Shown piece by piece: positions 1-9,024 of a DNA stretch of 43,827 nt (positions are counted from its first letter, which is position 1; the number at the start of each line of letters is the position of its first letter). Source of the stretch: Fermentimonas sp. (lineage in GTDB: Bacteria > Bacteroidota > Bacteroidia > Bacteroidales > Dysgonomonadaceae); contig JAQVXD010000022.1 of NCBI GenBank assembly GCA_028709385.1, forward strand, positions 1 through 43,827, written 5' to 3'. The position numbers were made by a program, and so were the translations under genes. The notes under the pieces were generated by a model that had not been told where the DNA came from, did no database searches, and saw only the letters and a program-made list of their open reading frames with translations.

Positions 1-1291
1 CTTTTATCTCTTTGTCAGAGAATATTTTTCCTGTATAGGTATCGACAATGACCATTTTTCCTGGTTTTAACCTATCTCTTGATTTGATATCTGATGCATC
101 AAATTCAATTGTTCCTGTCTCAGAAGCAATAATCATTACTCCTTCATGAGTAATTGTATATCTGGCCGGACGTAGACCATTTCTATCAAGCATACCTCCT
201 GCATAACGTCCATCACTGAATAGAAGAGTTGCGGGGCCATCCCACGGTTCCATCAACATGCTGTGGTACTCATAAAATGCTTTGAGAGAATATGGGATAG
301 GGTTTTTATCATTAAAGCTCTCGGGTACAAGCATTGCCATTGCATGAGGTAACGTTTTGCCTGACATCAACAGGAATTCCAGAACATTGTCTATCGAAGC
401 GCTGTCACTCATGTCTGGTTGTACAATAGGGTAAATTGATGTCAGATCACCAAGTTGCTCTGATTTGAGAACGCTCTCTCTGCTTTTCATCCATTGTCTG
501 TTCCCTCGAATTGTGTTTATTTCACCATTATGTGCAAGCATACGGAATGGCTGAGCCAGATCCCATGTTGGAAAGGTGTTTGTGCTGAATCTTGAGTGAA
601 CAAGTGCCAATCTGCTAGTGAAATTTTTATCTGACAAATCAGGAAAGTATTGTCTGAGCTGCATCGATGTTAGCATCCCCTTATAAATCATCTGTTTTGT
701 AGAAAGGCTCACAATATAAAAACTACGTTCTTTAACAGCCTTGCTTGTTGCCAAATGATTTTCAATCTTCTTTCTTAACAGATATAGTTTTCTATCTAAT
801 TCATCTTGTGTTCCGGGTCCTGATATAAAAAGTTGCTTTATTACAGGTTCATTTGACAGAGCAATTTCGCCAAGGGGATCCCTATTTACAGGCACATCTC
901 TGATATGAAGAAGAGTTAGCTGTTCTCTAGAGATGAAATATTTAATAGTTTCAATGCAATTATCCCTCTCGATTGTATCTTTAGGAAGAAAAACTAAACC
1001 AGTTCCATATTTACCCTCAGAAGGAACAGCTATACCTTGCAGAAGAATAAATTCATGTGGAATCTGTACTAAAATTCCAGCCCCATCTCCGGTAATATTG
1101 TCTGAACTTTCTGCACCCCTGTGGACCATGTTTTCCAATACTTGGAGCCCTTTTTCGATTATTGAATGAGATTTCTCTCCTTTTAATGTAATTGCTAATC
1201 CTACTCCACAAGCATCGTGCTCATTGTTGAATGAGTAAAATGATTTTTGCTCAAAATCATTAAGACGGCTGAAAATATCTTTATTATTCAT
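1..1291 (-). CDS. gltB: Glutamate synthase large subunit, N-terminal part (runs off left edge)
   Basis: This is the amino-terminal part (about 430 codons) of the large subunit of glutamate synthase, which makes two glutamates from glutamine and 2-oxoglutarate. The reverse strand reads from ATG at 1291 through a class II glutamine amidotransferase domain. A 27-residue leader precedes HDACGVG, so Cys28 would be the catalytic nucleophile exposed when the propeptide is cleaved, as known for this family. Further signature strings are MVHRGAESSDN, HSRFSTNTFPTW, AHNGEINTIRGN and NGLRPARY. The frame is open to the window edge, so the FMN and iron-sulfur domains are not visible. It lies 42 bp downstream of glnN on the same strand, giving a GS-GOGAT ammonium assimilation unit. 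The family assignment is secure. Confidence 0.95.
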   Translation of the reverse strand, partial: MNNKDIFSRLNDFEQKSFYSFNNEHDACGVGLAITLKGEKSHSIIEKGLQVLENMVHRGAESSDNITGDGAGILVQIPHEFILLQGIAVPSEGKYGTGLVFLPKDTIERDNCIETIKYFISREQLTLLHIRDVPVNRDPLGEIALSNEPVIKQLFISGPGTQDELDRKLYLLRKKIENHLATSKAVKERSFYIVSLSTKQMIYKGMLTSMQLRQYFPDLSDKNFTSRLALVHSRFSTNTFPTWDLAQPFRMLAHNGEINTIRGNRQWMKSRESVLKSEQLGDLTSIYPIVQPDMSDSASIDNVLEFLLMSGKTLPHAMAMLVPESFNDKNPIPYSLKAFYEYHSMLMEPWDGPATLLFSDGRYAGGMLDRNGLRPARYTITHEGVMIIASETGTIEFDASDIKSRDRLKPGKMVIVDTYTGKIFSDKEIK

Positions 1292-1333
1292 TTTAATAGT
1301 TTTATGAGAAGCTGCGATTTCATATAATTAGTT

Positions 1334-3529
1334 CTAACTTATAAATAGTAATTCTCTATACTTAGGAAGTGTCCACATTCTATTGTCTACAATAAGCTCC
1401 AGCTTATCCACGTGATATCGTATTTTTGAGAAATATACTTCAACAGTATCATGGTAGGCTATTGCTTTTTCACGTGCATCTTCAATTTTATTTGCAACTT
1501 TTCTAGCTTCTACCATGTCATGTACATTTCGGTTTATAGCAGATATATGTTCAGCAATTTCCTCAATTATGGCTGCACCCTCCCAAGATAATTTTTCAAT
1601 TTTATCTTTATCAAATACTGTTTTAATTTTATATAAGTTGTCGAGAAGCATTGACTGATATTCAGTGGCTACAGGGATTATATGATTCAAACACAAATCG
1701 CCTAAGACTCTGCCTTCTATTTGAATCTTTTTTGCGTATGTTTCCCATTTTACTTCATTCCGTGCATGCAGTTCTTTTTCATTTAGCACACCTAAACTTT
1801 CAAACATTTCTACAGATTGTGCAGTTGTGTAAGAGTCATAAATTAGTGGAACGCTTGTTTCACAATCAATTCCACGTTTTGCAGCTTCTTCTTTCCATTC
1901 TTCGCTATATCCATTTCCTTCAAAACGTATTGCTTTAGATTCTTTAATGTAGTGACGCAGGGTTTCATAAATAGCCTTTTCCATTTTCATCCCTTTTTCT
2001 GTCTTTTTATTAATTTCTTTCTTAAACTCTATGAGCTGTGCAGCCACTACCGAGTTAAGTGCTGTCATTGCAGACGAGCAGTTGGCTGAAGAGCCTACTG
2101 CTCTATATTCAAATCTGTTACCTGTGAAAGCAAAAGGAGATGTGCGGTTTCTGTCTGTGTTGTCTATCAATACCTCTGGTATGTGTGCTACTCCCAGTTT
2201 CATTTTTTTAAGCTCATCCACAGAAATTTCATCATCTTCAGAACTGTTTTCTAATTTGTCCAAAACAGCAGATATCTGTTTGCCAAGAAAAACTGAAATT
2301 ATTGCAGGAGGTGCTTCATTTGCTCCTAATCGATGAGCATTATTTGCAGACATAATTGATGCTTTCAACAATGCATTATTTTTATAGACTGCGTATAAAG
2401 TATTAACCAGAAAAGTAACAAAAAGAAGGTTCTCGTGTGAGTTTTTACCTGGAGTAAAAAGACCAATTCCGGTATCTGTACAAAGCGACCAGTTATTGTG
2501 TTTCCCGGATCCGTTTACTCCTGCAAATGGTTTCTCATGCAGCAGGAGTTTAAAATTGTGTTTATCAGCAATTCTATGCATTAATGACATAATTAACAAG
2601 TTCTGGTCAACAGCAAGATTTGTTTCTCCGAATATAGGAGCTAGCTCAAACTGGTTAGGTGCTACTTCATTGTGGCAAGTCTTAAGTGGTATACCATATT
2701 TATATGCTTCATGCTCTACTTCTTGCATAAACGAACCAACTCTTGGAGGTATTGCTCCAAAATAGTGATCCTCGAGTTGTTGATTTTTTGCACTCTCGTG
2801 ACCCAATAGGGTCCTTTCGGTGAGTATTAAATCAGGTCTTGCATAGTATAATGACTTATCAACTAAAAAATACTCCTGTTCCCAGCCTAAAAATGAGTAT
2901 ACTTTTTTAACATCAGGGTAGAAAAGTTTGCATACATCTACTGCTGCGTTGTCAGTTGCACTTAATGCTTTGAGTAAAGGTGTTTTATAATCGAGTGCTT
3001 CTCCTGTATATGAGATAAAGACTGTCGGAATACACAACGTTTCATCGATTATAAATGCCGGTGATGAAGGATCCCATGCTGTGTATCCTCTTGCCTCAAA
3101 CGTATTTCTTATACCTCCACTCGGAAAGCTCGATGCATCCGGTTCTTGCTGAGCCAGTAATTTACCTGAAAACCGCTCAATGATATTATTCCTTTGACCA
3201 TCTGAATAGTCGATAAATGAATCATGCTTTTCAGCTGTACCTTCTGTTAGGGGTTGAAACCAATGTGTATAATGTGTGGCCCCCATCTCTACTGCCCACA
3301 TTTTCATACCTGCTGCCACATGATCAGCAATATCTCTGTTTAATGTTGTACCGCTATCAATTGCATCCAACACAATCTCCATAGTTTCTTTTGAGAGATA
3401 TTTAGACATTTGTGAGCGATTGAAAACATACTTGCCAAAATACTCAGAAGGCATTTTACCTGGTGTAGTTGCATCTACCGGTGCTCTCTTCAATGCTTCT
3501 TCTACTGCTTTAAATCTTAATGTTGACAT
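1334..3529 (-). CDS. glnN: Type III glutamine synthetase
   Basis: This 731-residue protein is a GSIII-type glutamine synthetase, which condenses glutamate and ammonium at the cost of ATP. The length fits GSIII rather than the roughly 450-residue GSI. Visible family motifs are the HYTHWFQPLTEGTAEKHDSF block (residues 86-105), WEQEYFLVD (216-224), HNEVAPNQFELAPIFGETN (286-304), NGSGKHNNWS (339-348) and a later HRLGANEAPPAI segment. The start at 3529 gives the usual MSTLRFKAVEEAL opening. A TAnnTTTG-like box sits about 50 bp upstream. gltB follows after 42 bp, so the two are probably cotranscribed. GSIII is the common ammonium-assimilating synthetase of Bacteroidales. Confidence 0.97.
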   Translation of the reverse strand: MSTLRFKAVEEALKRAPVDATTPGKMPSEYFGKYVFNRSQMSKYLSKETMEIVLDAIDSGTTLNRDIADHVAAGMKMWAVEMGATHYTHWFQPLTEGTAEKHDSFIDYSDGQRNNIIERFSGKLLAQQEPDASSFPSGGIRNTFEARGYTAWDPSSPAFIIDETLCIPTVFISYTGEALDYKTPLLKALSATDNAAVDVCKLFYPDVKKVYSFLGWEQEYFLVDKSLYYARPDLILTERTLLGHESAKNQQLEDHYFGAIPPRVGSFMQEVEHEAYKYGIPLKTCHNEVAPNQFELAPIFGETNLAVDQNLLIMSLMHRIADKHNFKLLLHEKPFAGVNGSGKHNNWSLCTDTGIGLFTPGKNSHENLLFVTFLVNTLYAVYKNNALLKASIMSANNAHRLGANEAPPAIISVFLGKQISAVLDKLENSSEDDEISVDELKKMKLGVAHIPEVLIDNTDRNRTSPFAFTGNRFEYRAVGSSANCSSAMTALNSVVAAQLIEFKKEINKKTEKGMKMEKAIYETLRHYIKESKAIRFEGNGYSEEWKEEAAKRGIDCETSVPLIYDSYTTAQSVEMFESLGVLNEKELHARNEVKWETYAKKIQIEGRVLGDLCLNHIIPVATEYQSMLLDNLYKIKTVFDKDKIEKLSWEGAAIIEEIAEHISAINRNVHDMVEARKVANKIEDAREKAIAYHDTVEVYFSKIRYHVDKLELIVDNRMWTLPKYRELLFIS

Positions 3530-3575
3530 TTAATTGAATTTTGGAGGTTTATAAAAATTGTATTTACTTACACTG

Positions 3576-3583
3576 CAAAAATA
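3576..3583 (-). promoter_or_regulatory. Candidate -7 box of the glnN promoter
   Basis: On the reverse strand this reads TATTTTTG, an exact match to the Bacteroidetes -7 consensus TAnnTTTG. A TTG lies 18 bases further upstream, as a partial -33 element. Transcription would start near 3570, giving a leader of about 40 bases before glnN. The region is AT-rich, so chance matches are possible. Confidence 0.4.
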
Positions 3584-3713
3584 TACAAAAAGATTAATAA
3601 ACAAGTATTATAAGAGAAAAAAGATAGAGAAAGCAGAGAAAAAACATAAAAGTGGTTACTGAAATCAATTTAATGCTTCAAAAAGATATTAAGAGCTCGT
3701 GTGCAGATGATAC

Positions 3714-3752
3714 AAAAAAACCTCCCGTTACTCTATAAAACGGAAGGTTTTT
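3714..3752 (-). terminator. Rho-independent terminator after ccsA
   Basis: A hairpin with arms CCTCCCGTT and AACGGAAGG (one mismatch) is flanked by an A-run on the left and a T-run on the right, so it can act in both directions. It sits 25 bp beyond the ccsA stop codon on the reverse strand and closes the nrfHA-ccs transcript. It also separates that operon from glnN. Confidence 0.85.
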
Positions 3753-3776
3753 TATCTATTAAAAGAAAATGTTATT

Positions 3777-4562
3777 CTATGAATATGTATGTATGCTTTG
3801 TTGAGCAGAAGGCAGGTAATTGACTCCATACCAGCAAATCTGAAGAAGTATAAAAGCAATTATCAGAATTATCATAGATGTTTTGTTAGAGGATCTTTTT
3901 TTAAGGCGGTAATGAATATATATCAGGTAACCCAGCCAAGTAGCTGCTGCCCATGTTTCTTTTGGATCCCAGCTCCAGTAATGTCCCCAGGCCTCTTTTG
4001 CCCATAAGGCGCCCATAAGCATTCCCAAGGTAACACATGCAATTCCTGCGTATACCATATTGTCAGCCATTATCATGATCTTAGTGGTGTTTTCCAGCTT
4101 TTCTCCTTTTACCAGATAGTAAACAGCAACCAGAGTTACAGCCCCTAATAATGCGTAAGAGAACATATAAATAATAACATGGGGGGCAAACCAGGGGCTC
4201 TGCAACGCTGGCATTAGGGCCTTGTTGTGTATGTCAGGGTTTGTAATATTTATTATGATAAAGACTGCAGAAAGAAGTGTTGTGAAAGGGAGTATCCATT
4301 TATAATCCCATCTCAAGTAAGTCAGAAGTCCGGCCAAAGGCAGGAAGAATGAGTACCATAGTCGGGTTTCACCCATTGTTCGCAATGGTGGACGTTCCAG
4401 AGAAATCCAGAGTCCGGCAATAAACAGACCAAATAAAATCAGTCCTGCTGTACTGATTAACAGAGGTATGATTTTTTTTCTGCTGACATATGCACTGATA
4501 TCACTGACGCCCCACAATAAAAGTGAGCCTAACGAAAAATATATAAAAGAGTCCCAGGTCAT
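3777..4562 (-). CDS. ccsA: Cytochrome c biogenesis protein CcsA (ResC/CcmF-like haem handling)
   Basis: This 261-residue membrane protein has about eight hydrophobic segments and the WWD haem-handling signature WGHYWSWDPKETWAA (residues 192-206). Histidines at 128 (FAPHVI) and 217 (YIHYR) match the positions expected for axial haem ligands. With the ResB-like partner encoded upstream it forms the System II cytochrome c synthase, which exports haem and attaches it to CXXCH motifs outside the inner membrane. It is the last gene of the nrfHA-ccsB-ccsA operon, 119 bp after ccsB. The obvious clients are the haems of NrfA and NrfH. Confidence 0.93.
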   Translation of the reverse strand: MTWDSFIYFSLGSLLLWGVSDISAYVSRKKIIPLLISTAGLILFGLFIAGLWISLERPPLRTMGETRLWYSFFLPLAGLLTYLRWDYKWILPFTTLLSAVFIIINITNPDIHNKALMPALQSPWFAPHVIIYMFSYALLGAVTLVAVYYLVKGEKLENTTKIMIMADNMVYAGIACVTLGMLMGALWAKEAWGHYWSWDPKETWAAATWLGYLIYIHYRLKKRSSNKTSMIILIIAFILLQICWYGVNYLPSAQQSIHTYS

Positions 4563-4681
4563 TTTTTAATTTTATCTGTTTCAATCTCCGAGATTCAATA
4601 TTCTTTAAGATTTTCCGTCTCGGCAATTCTAATGTTCCCTACAATACTATCTTTCTCTGCATTTCTATCTTTGTAGTTCTC

Positions 4682-5995
4682 TCAGCTTTGAGATTGTCTT
4701 TCTTCTACGATTTTCTCTTCTATGAGATTATCTGTTTTTGGTCCCGCAACAAAAAGATATATTGCACCCGCAAGAAGCATAGCTATGCCGATGTAAATAA
4801 ACTTCAGCCAAGGATCATACACAAGTTCAAATACTGAGGTGTCGGAGTATTTACCTTTTGAGTCATCATAACTGTATTGATAAATCATCCAGTTGTTGAC
4901 TGATAATGGTTTGTTTACTTCAATTACTGCTTTTTCGGTGTTGCCCTCATCTGTATAGAGTGTTACGTGTGAACTGTATCTTTTTACCTCCTGAGGTGGC
5001 ATGGCGAGACTTCTGTTTTCATCTACCTGCAATGTGCTGTGGGGGAAGATATAACTTCCGTTGCTTATCCAGCCCTCAACAGGTTGGGCTGTACTTTCAT
5101 ATGTAGCCTTAACCTTGAGGGCGGTGGCAGCTCCTTCCATCTGCATGGGAACGATGTTTGAATGAATGCTGTCTCTGAAAACGGCCGCATGGGGCAGGTA
5201 GTCTGTAATTTCCAGATATATACCTGCCAGCTGAGTCTTTTTGCCGATACCCTCATACATATAACTCTCGGGTCTTGTATCAGGCAATATTCTGCCGGTC
5301 TGAGTGTCAATTAATACTAATTTTGGTTCATACTCCTCAATTATAAATGAGTCCAGCTGAATTGCGAGTGGCATTTCCACTACATCACCCCGGTGTGTGG
5401 TACCGCGCCATTCTACATTCCCTTCGCTGACTGTCATGGTAAGTCTTTCCAGGTCGGCACTTCCCAAAATTCCTCCAAGCAGAGCGATAAACAATCCGAG
5501 GTGATTAAGATAGAATCCTATATCGCGCCACGACTGTTTTCTCCCCGTTCGTCTGAGTGTGGTGAAGCCTAATATTATCAGCAGGTAGAAACAGGTGAGT
5601 ACAAATGGCCATGATGTGGTCATCTGATACCAGCCGAGATATGAGAATAGGTCGAAGGGGAGCTGACTCTCATCCGCTGTGACGGGGAGCTGTGGTATTA
5701 ATCCCAGTTTAATACACAGAACCAGTAATAGTGCAATTGCAGGGAGTGTTGAGTAGACTGTCGATAACCACCTTACAATTCTGCTTTTTTTGTATATAAA
5801 ATGTATTGTAAGGAGCCCTATAACAAACAGAGCTCCTATGATTATATTTACTGGATATGCATAAAGATCAGGATTTAATTTTCCTGAGGTCAGTTGCAGT
5901 AATATTCCGGCTAGTACAACACCTGTGGCAACTATAAAACCTTCAGGATATCCCCAGGGACTTTCCCAGACTTTGCGGGAAGAATTATTCATCAA
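4682..5995 (-). CDS. ccsB: Cytochrome c biogenesis protein ResB/Ccs1
   Basis: This 437-residue protein is the ResB (Ccs1) half of the System II cytochrome c synthase. It has four hydrophobic segments in the first 180 residues, including the conserved GFYLNHLGLFIALLGG helix with His165. A large soluble extracytoplasmic domain follows (about 185-395), containing the family-typical VNKPLSVNNWMIYQYSYD, and a final membrane helix spans about 398-418. The charged C-terminal tail is short. It starts 22 bp after the nrfA stop, so it is in the same operon. It would hold apocytochrome c near haem delivered by CcsA. Confidence 0.92.
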   Translation of the reverse strand: MMNNSSRKVWESPWGYPEGFIVATGVVLAGILLQLTSGKLNPDLYAYPVNIIIGALFVIGLLTIHFIYKKSRIVRWLSTVYSTLPAIALLLVLCIKLGLIPQLPVTADESQLPFDLFSYLGWYQMTTSWPFVLTCFYLLIILGFTTLRRTGRKQSWRDIGFYLNHLGLFIALLGGILGSADLERLTMTVSEGNVEWRGTTHRGDVVEMPLAIQLDSFIIEEYEPKLVLIDTQTGRILPDTRPESYMYEGIGKKTQLAGIYLEITDYLPHAAVFRDSIHSNIVPMQMEGAATALKVKATYESTAQPVEGWISNGSYIFPHSTLQVDENRSLAMPPQEVKRYSSHVTLYTDEGNTEKAVIEVNKPLSVNNWMIYQYSYDDSKGKYSDTSVFELVYDPWLKFIYIGIAMLLAGAIYLFVAGPKTDNLIEEKIVEERQSQS

Positions 5996-6017
5996 ATAAC
6001 TTTAGTTTTATACTTTT

Positions 6018-7517
6018 TTATTTAAGACTGACAAGGCGGTTGTTGTTTCTAGCTGTTTCAAGCCATTTGGGGACTACATTTTCCTGGAAGTTTTTCTTGT
6101 TTGTATTCTCCATTTCCATGTCGAGTCCTATATATTCCTGCGCTTTTGCTTTGGTTGATACATCAGGCAGCGGAACATCTCCGGTAAAGCCGATTTCAGC
6201 AAGTACTTTCGATATTTCAAAACGTGCTTTGTGTGCACGGTCGAGACTTAAAGAAAGTATCCTCTGATATTCCACCGGTGAGTGGAATGAACCTCCATGT
6301 GAAGCTACAGCATAATCCCAGCGCCATTGTGATTGACGAATCAGTTGCAGTGCATCGTTCATCTGTGCTTCAGTTGCTCCTTTTTCCCAGGCAAACTGTG
6401 CTTCGAGATGAGCAGCGGAAAGTTCTTTTTCAACAAGATTGCGTATCTGATTTGCACTGCGCTGACGTTCGTAAACTGAGTTTCTAAGATCCTCTTCTGT
6501 CTCACGGTGACACACCTGGCAGGTGTTGTTCATGCTGGCCAGCGGACTTCTAACGTGGTGACTGCTGTACTTTATACCGCCTTCTGAAGTGTATGGCATG
6601 TGACAATCGGCACAGGAAACACCTCTTTGGGCATGGATTCCGGTTTTAAAGATTTCGTAATCGGGATGCTGTGCTTTAATTATTGGTGCTTTGCTTAATG
6701 CATGTGTGTAGTCTGCAAACTGAATACTGTCATAGTACTGTTCAGCTCCTTCCATTGTCATTCCGTTGTGCCAGGGGAAAATAAGATATTTGCCTTCGGG
6801 AGTGAAGTAATATTCAACATGACATTGTGCACAGGCAAGTGAACGCATATCCTGATGTGAGGACTCCTGAATATTCATTCCCATAGATTCGTAACCTTCA
6901 ATAAGAGCAGGGCGGCTGATTTGCAGGTCCATAGTCTCAGCATTATGGCAGTCGGCACAACCTATCGGATTCACGATCTCATGTCCCCAGTGTGCCCACG
7001 GTTTATTATAGAATTCTGCTACACCTACTGAGTCCATTAATCGAGGTACATCAGGGCTCTTACATGTCCAGCAGGTGGCCGGTTGTGGCCCATCTTCAGC
7101 TGTCATTGGCGATCCGGTGCGTAATGTGTGAACAACATCATCTATAGCATGCATGTGCCCTCTTGGAGTTCCGTAATCTTTTGAGAAAGCGTAGCCTGCC
7201 CATAGAATAACCATTTCGGGGCGTTGTTCAAGAACGTCAACTATACTGCTGCCATTAAACTCACTTTGAAAAGTAGTGTCAGCTGTCTGTGTCCAAGACT
7301 CATATTGACGTGGAAAGTCTGTTGCGAAAATTTCACTTCTCGATTCGATGCCGGTGATGTCAACCATTCTGTTGTACATCATGCTGGTGATTTCTGCTCT
7401 TCGCTGAGTGATGGATGCTGCCAGCATACCAAGCAGGAAAACTACTCCTATAGTAACAAAAAATAGTAACCAGCCAACCCAGGGCTTCATCTTGTTTTTG
7501 TCTTGCTTATTGCTCAT
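6018..7517 (-). CDS. nrfA: Ammonia-forming cytochrome c nitrite reductase, catalytic subunit
   Basis: This 499-residue periplasmic pentahaem protein reduces nitrite to ammonium with six electrons. The active-site haem is bound by CWTCK (149-153), with lysine replacing histidine, which is diagnostic for NrfA. Four normal sites follow: CADCH (187-191), CAQCH (229-233), CADCH (302-306) and CQVCH (333-337). An N-terminal hydrophobic segment (about 13-35) could be an uncleaved signal anchor. nrfH lies 40 bp upstream and ccsB 22 bp downstream. CXXCK attachment in many bacteria needs a dedicated lyase. None is seen here apart from CcsBA, which is usual for Bacteroidetes nrf operons. Confidence 0.97.
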   Translation of the reverse strand: MSNKQDKNKMKPWVGWLLFFVTIGVVFLLGMLAASITQRRAEITSMMYNRMVDITGIESRSEIFATDFPRQYESWTQTADTTFQSEFNGSSIVDVLEQRPEMVILWAGYAFSKDYGTPRGHMHAIDDVVHTLRTGSPMTAEDGPQPATCWTCKSPDVPRLMDSVGVAEFYNKPWAHWGHEIVNPIGCADCHNAETMDLQISRPALIEGYESMGMNIQESSHQDMRSLACAQCHVEYYFTPEGKYLIFPWHNGMTMEGAEQYYDSIQFADYTHALSKAPIIKAQHPDYEIFKTGIHAQRGVSCADCHMPYTSEGGIKYSSHHVRSPLASMNNTCQVCHRETEEDLRNSVYERQRSANQIRNLVEKELSAAHLEAQFAWEKGATEAQMNDALQLIRQSQWRWDYAVASHGGSFHSPVEYQRILSLSLDRAHKARFEISKVLAEIGFTGDVPLPDVSTKAKAQEYIGLDMEMENTNKKNFQENVVPKWLETARNNNRLVSLK

Positions 7518-7557
7518 AGTATATTTGTTTTCAGTTAGTCACTTATATATTTTCTTA

Positions 7558-8157
7558 TTATTTATCATCGGACGTTAGATTCTGCAGCCACTGAGGTATA
7601 TTGTTCTCAGGCATAGGAACTCTTGCATTTGGTGTTGAGGAAAGAGATCTGCTGCGTGTGTGGGGCACATTTCTGTGACAGTCCCAGCATACACTTCCAC
7701 CAGTTTCCTGCATCTCTCTCCAGCTATGGCGACCTGTTTCAACAAACTCAGTGTTCAACTGAGTATGACACCTTATGCAGTTGTTCATAATTGCCTGCGA
7801 ATTTATTGGTAACGCCCGCATTGCCTGGTCTTCCGTACGTTTTGTAAATACCACCGCATGCCTGTATCCGTTAAGGCCCTTAACGAAATATTTATTAACA
7901 AAATTATCCTGAGGTATATGGCAATCGTTGCATGTAGCATCTCTGCCGTGTGAGCTGTGCATCCAGGTGGCATAATATGGTGACATTACGTGACAGTTTA
8001 CGCATGTAGCCGGATCATCTGAAAGGTATGTGAATGCGCGGGAAGTAATGAATGTGTAAATAAAAATCCCCACAAATGCGCCTGATATTAATATAGCAGG
8101 AAATTTCCAGCCGCCACGTGGTCTGATAAGATTCCAAAAGTCTCTCAGTTTGCTCAT
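7558..8157 (-). CDS. nrfH: Tetrahaem quinol dehydrogenase, NrfA partner
   Basis: This 199-residue NapC/NirT-family protein carries electrons from menaquinol to NrfA. It has one N-terminal membrane helix (about 20-38) and four haem motifs: CVNCHVM (52-58, the CXXCHXM form typical of haem 1), CNDCH (76-80), CIRCH (127-131) and CWDCH (157-161). It is the first gene of the nrfH-nrfA-ccsB-ccsA operon. The upstream region contains a 16-bp dyad (8220-8235) shared with a divergent Crp/Fnr regulator gene. The assignment is secure. Confidence 0.95.
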   Translation of the reverse strand: MSKLRDFWNLIRPRGGWKFPAILISGAFVGIFIYTFITSRAFTYLSDDPATCVNCHVMSPYYATWMHSSHGRDATCNDCHIPQDNFVNKYFVKGLNGYRHAVVFTKRTEDQAMRALPINSQAIMNNCIRCHTQLNTEFVETGRHSWREMQETGGSVCWDCHRNVPHTRSRSLSSTPNARVPMPENNIPQWLQNLTSDDK

Positions 8158-8190
8158 AGTTGCTAACTTTAAAGATTTTTACGACAATAA

Positions 8191-8198
8191 CAAAGAAA
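8191..8198 (-). promoter_or_regulatory. Candidate -7 box of the nrfH promoter
   Basis: The reverse strand reads TTTCTTTG, one base off TAnnTTTG. A start just downstream (about 8187) would place the centre of the 8220-8235 dyad near -41, the usual class II activator position of Crp/Fnr proteins. A second near match, TATTTTTA (8203-8210), is an alternative. Confidence 0.3.
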
Positions 8199-8219
8199 AG
8201 AATAAAAATATGGAAAAAG

Positions 8220-8235
8220 TGTAATAATTATGACA
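8220..8235. promoter_or_regulatory. Candidate Crp/Fnr operator between nrfH and its regulator gene
   Basis: The 16-mer TGTAATAATTATGACA is symmetric in seven of eight base pairs and has the TGT-N10-ACA form of Crp/Fnr operators. It lies in the 141-bp divergent spacer, 62 bp upstream of the nrfH start and 63 bp upstream of the Crp/Fnr gene. It could serve activation of nrf, autoregulation or both. AT-rich DNA yields chance dyads, so this is moderate evidence. Confidence 0.5.
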
Positions 8236-8298
8236 TTTATAAAAAAAACTGTACATTAGTTACTTGATTACAGCTGCTACAATTAAAATCTCTATTAT

Positions 8299-8985
8299 AT
8301 GAACGGTGAGTATCCATATTTAAAACATGCACGTATGATATTTCAGTGCCCTTTATGCAACAAAGTGCCGGAGGATCAGCGTGAAGATTTTATCAAAGAT
8401 GTACGTTTCACCGTCAGAGAATACGATAAGGGAGATATTATCGTAACACAAGGCTCTTTAAGTGAAACTCTATTTATTGTAATAAAGGGTGAAGTATCGA
8501 CAGAAATGTCAGACGAAAAAGGTGATTTCATGCAGATTGAATATATAAAAGCACCAAACCCCATAGCAACAGGATTTCTTTTTGCCGCTGATAATCGCTC
8601 GCCAGTATCTGCTACTTGTCAAAGTTCATGTAAAGTAATTGCTATACCCAAAGACAATGTTTACCTTTTAATGCGTAAATACGAGTCTTTCATGCACACA
8701 TTCCTATCTTATATATCCAATAAGGTGTTTTTCTTATCAGAAAAATTACGTCTCGTTTCCCTGCGTACTATACGTGCAAAACTTGCTTATTACCTCTTGA
8801 AAGAGTCGGAAGGACAAAAGATATTTCAACTGAAAACATCGAGAGAAGATATGGCCAGACTATTCAGTGTTTCTCGCCCTGCACTCGTTAAAGTTATGAT
8901 GGAGATGGCAGAAGAAGGAGTCATAGATGTTGAACGAAGAAATATTTGTATAAACGACAGGGCAGCACTTCAAAACATGTTTTGA
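8299..8985 (+). CDS. Crp/Fnr-family transcription regulator (HcpR-like candidate)
   Basis: This is a 228-residue regulator with a cyclic-nucleotide-binding-type beta-roll (about 38-120), a long dimerisation helix (about 125-165) and a winged helix-turn-helix. The helix-turn-helix SREDMARLFSVSRPALVKVMMEM spans about 181-203. An N-terminal CPLC pair (Cys17, Cys20) and two more cysteines (107, 111) are present. Their spacing is not that of the E. coli FNR iron-sulfur cluster, so a cluster cannot be claimed. It is divergent to nrfHA with a dyad between them, a layout typical of regulators of nitrite or nitrosative stress in Bacteroidetes. Calling it HcpR is a guess from context. Confidence 0.85.
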   Translation: MNGEYPYLKHARMIFQCPLCNKVPEDQREDFIKDVRFTVREYDKGDIIVTQGSLSETLFIVIKGEVSTEMSDEKGDFMQIEYIKAPNPIATGFLFAADNRSPVSATCQSSCKVIAIPKDNVYLLMRKYESFMHTFLSYISNKVFFLSEKLRLVSLRTIRAKLAYYLLKESEGQKIFQLKTSREDMARLFSVSRPALVKVMMEMAEEGVIDVERRNICINDRAALQNMF

Positions 8986-9024
8986 ACCAATTTAACCTAT
9001 ATTGTTTTTATCAAATATTCACGA

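Noticed and set aside
4563-4681. Missing gene in the gap between ccsB and ccsA
   Set aside because: Neither strand has an ORF of interest and the nrfHA-ccsB-ccsA set is complete.
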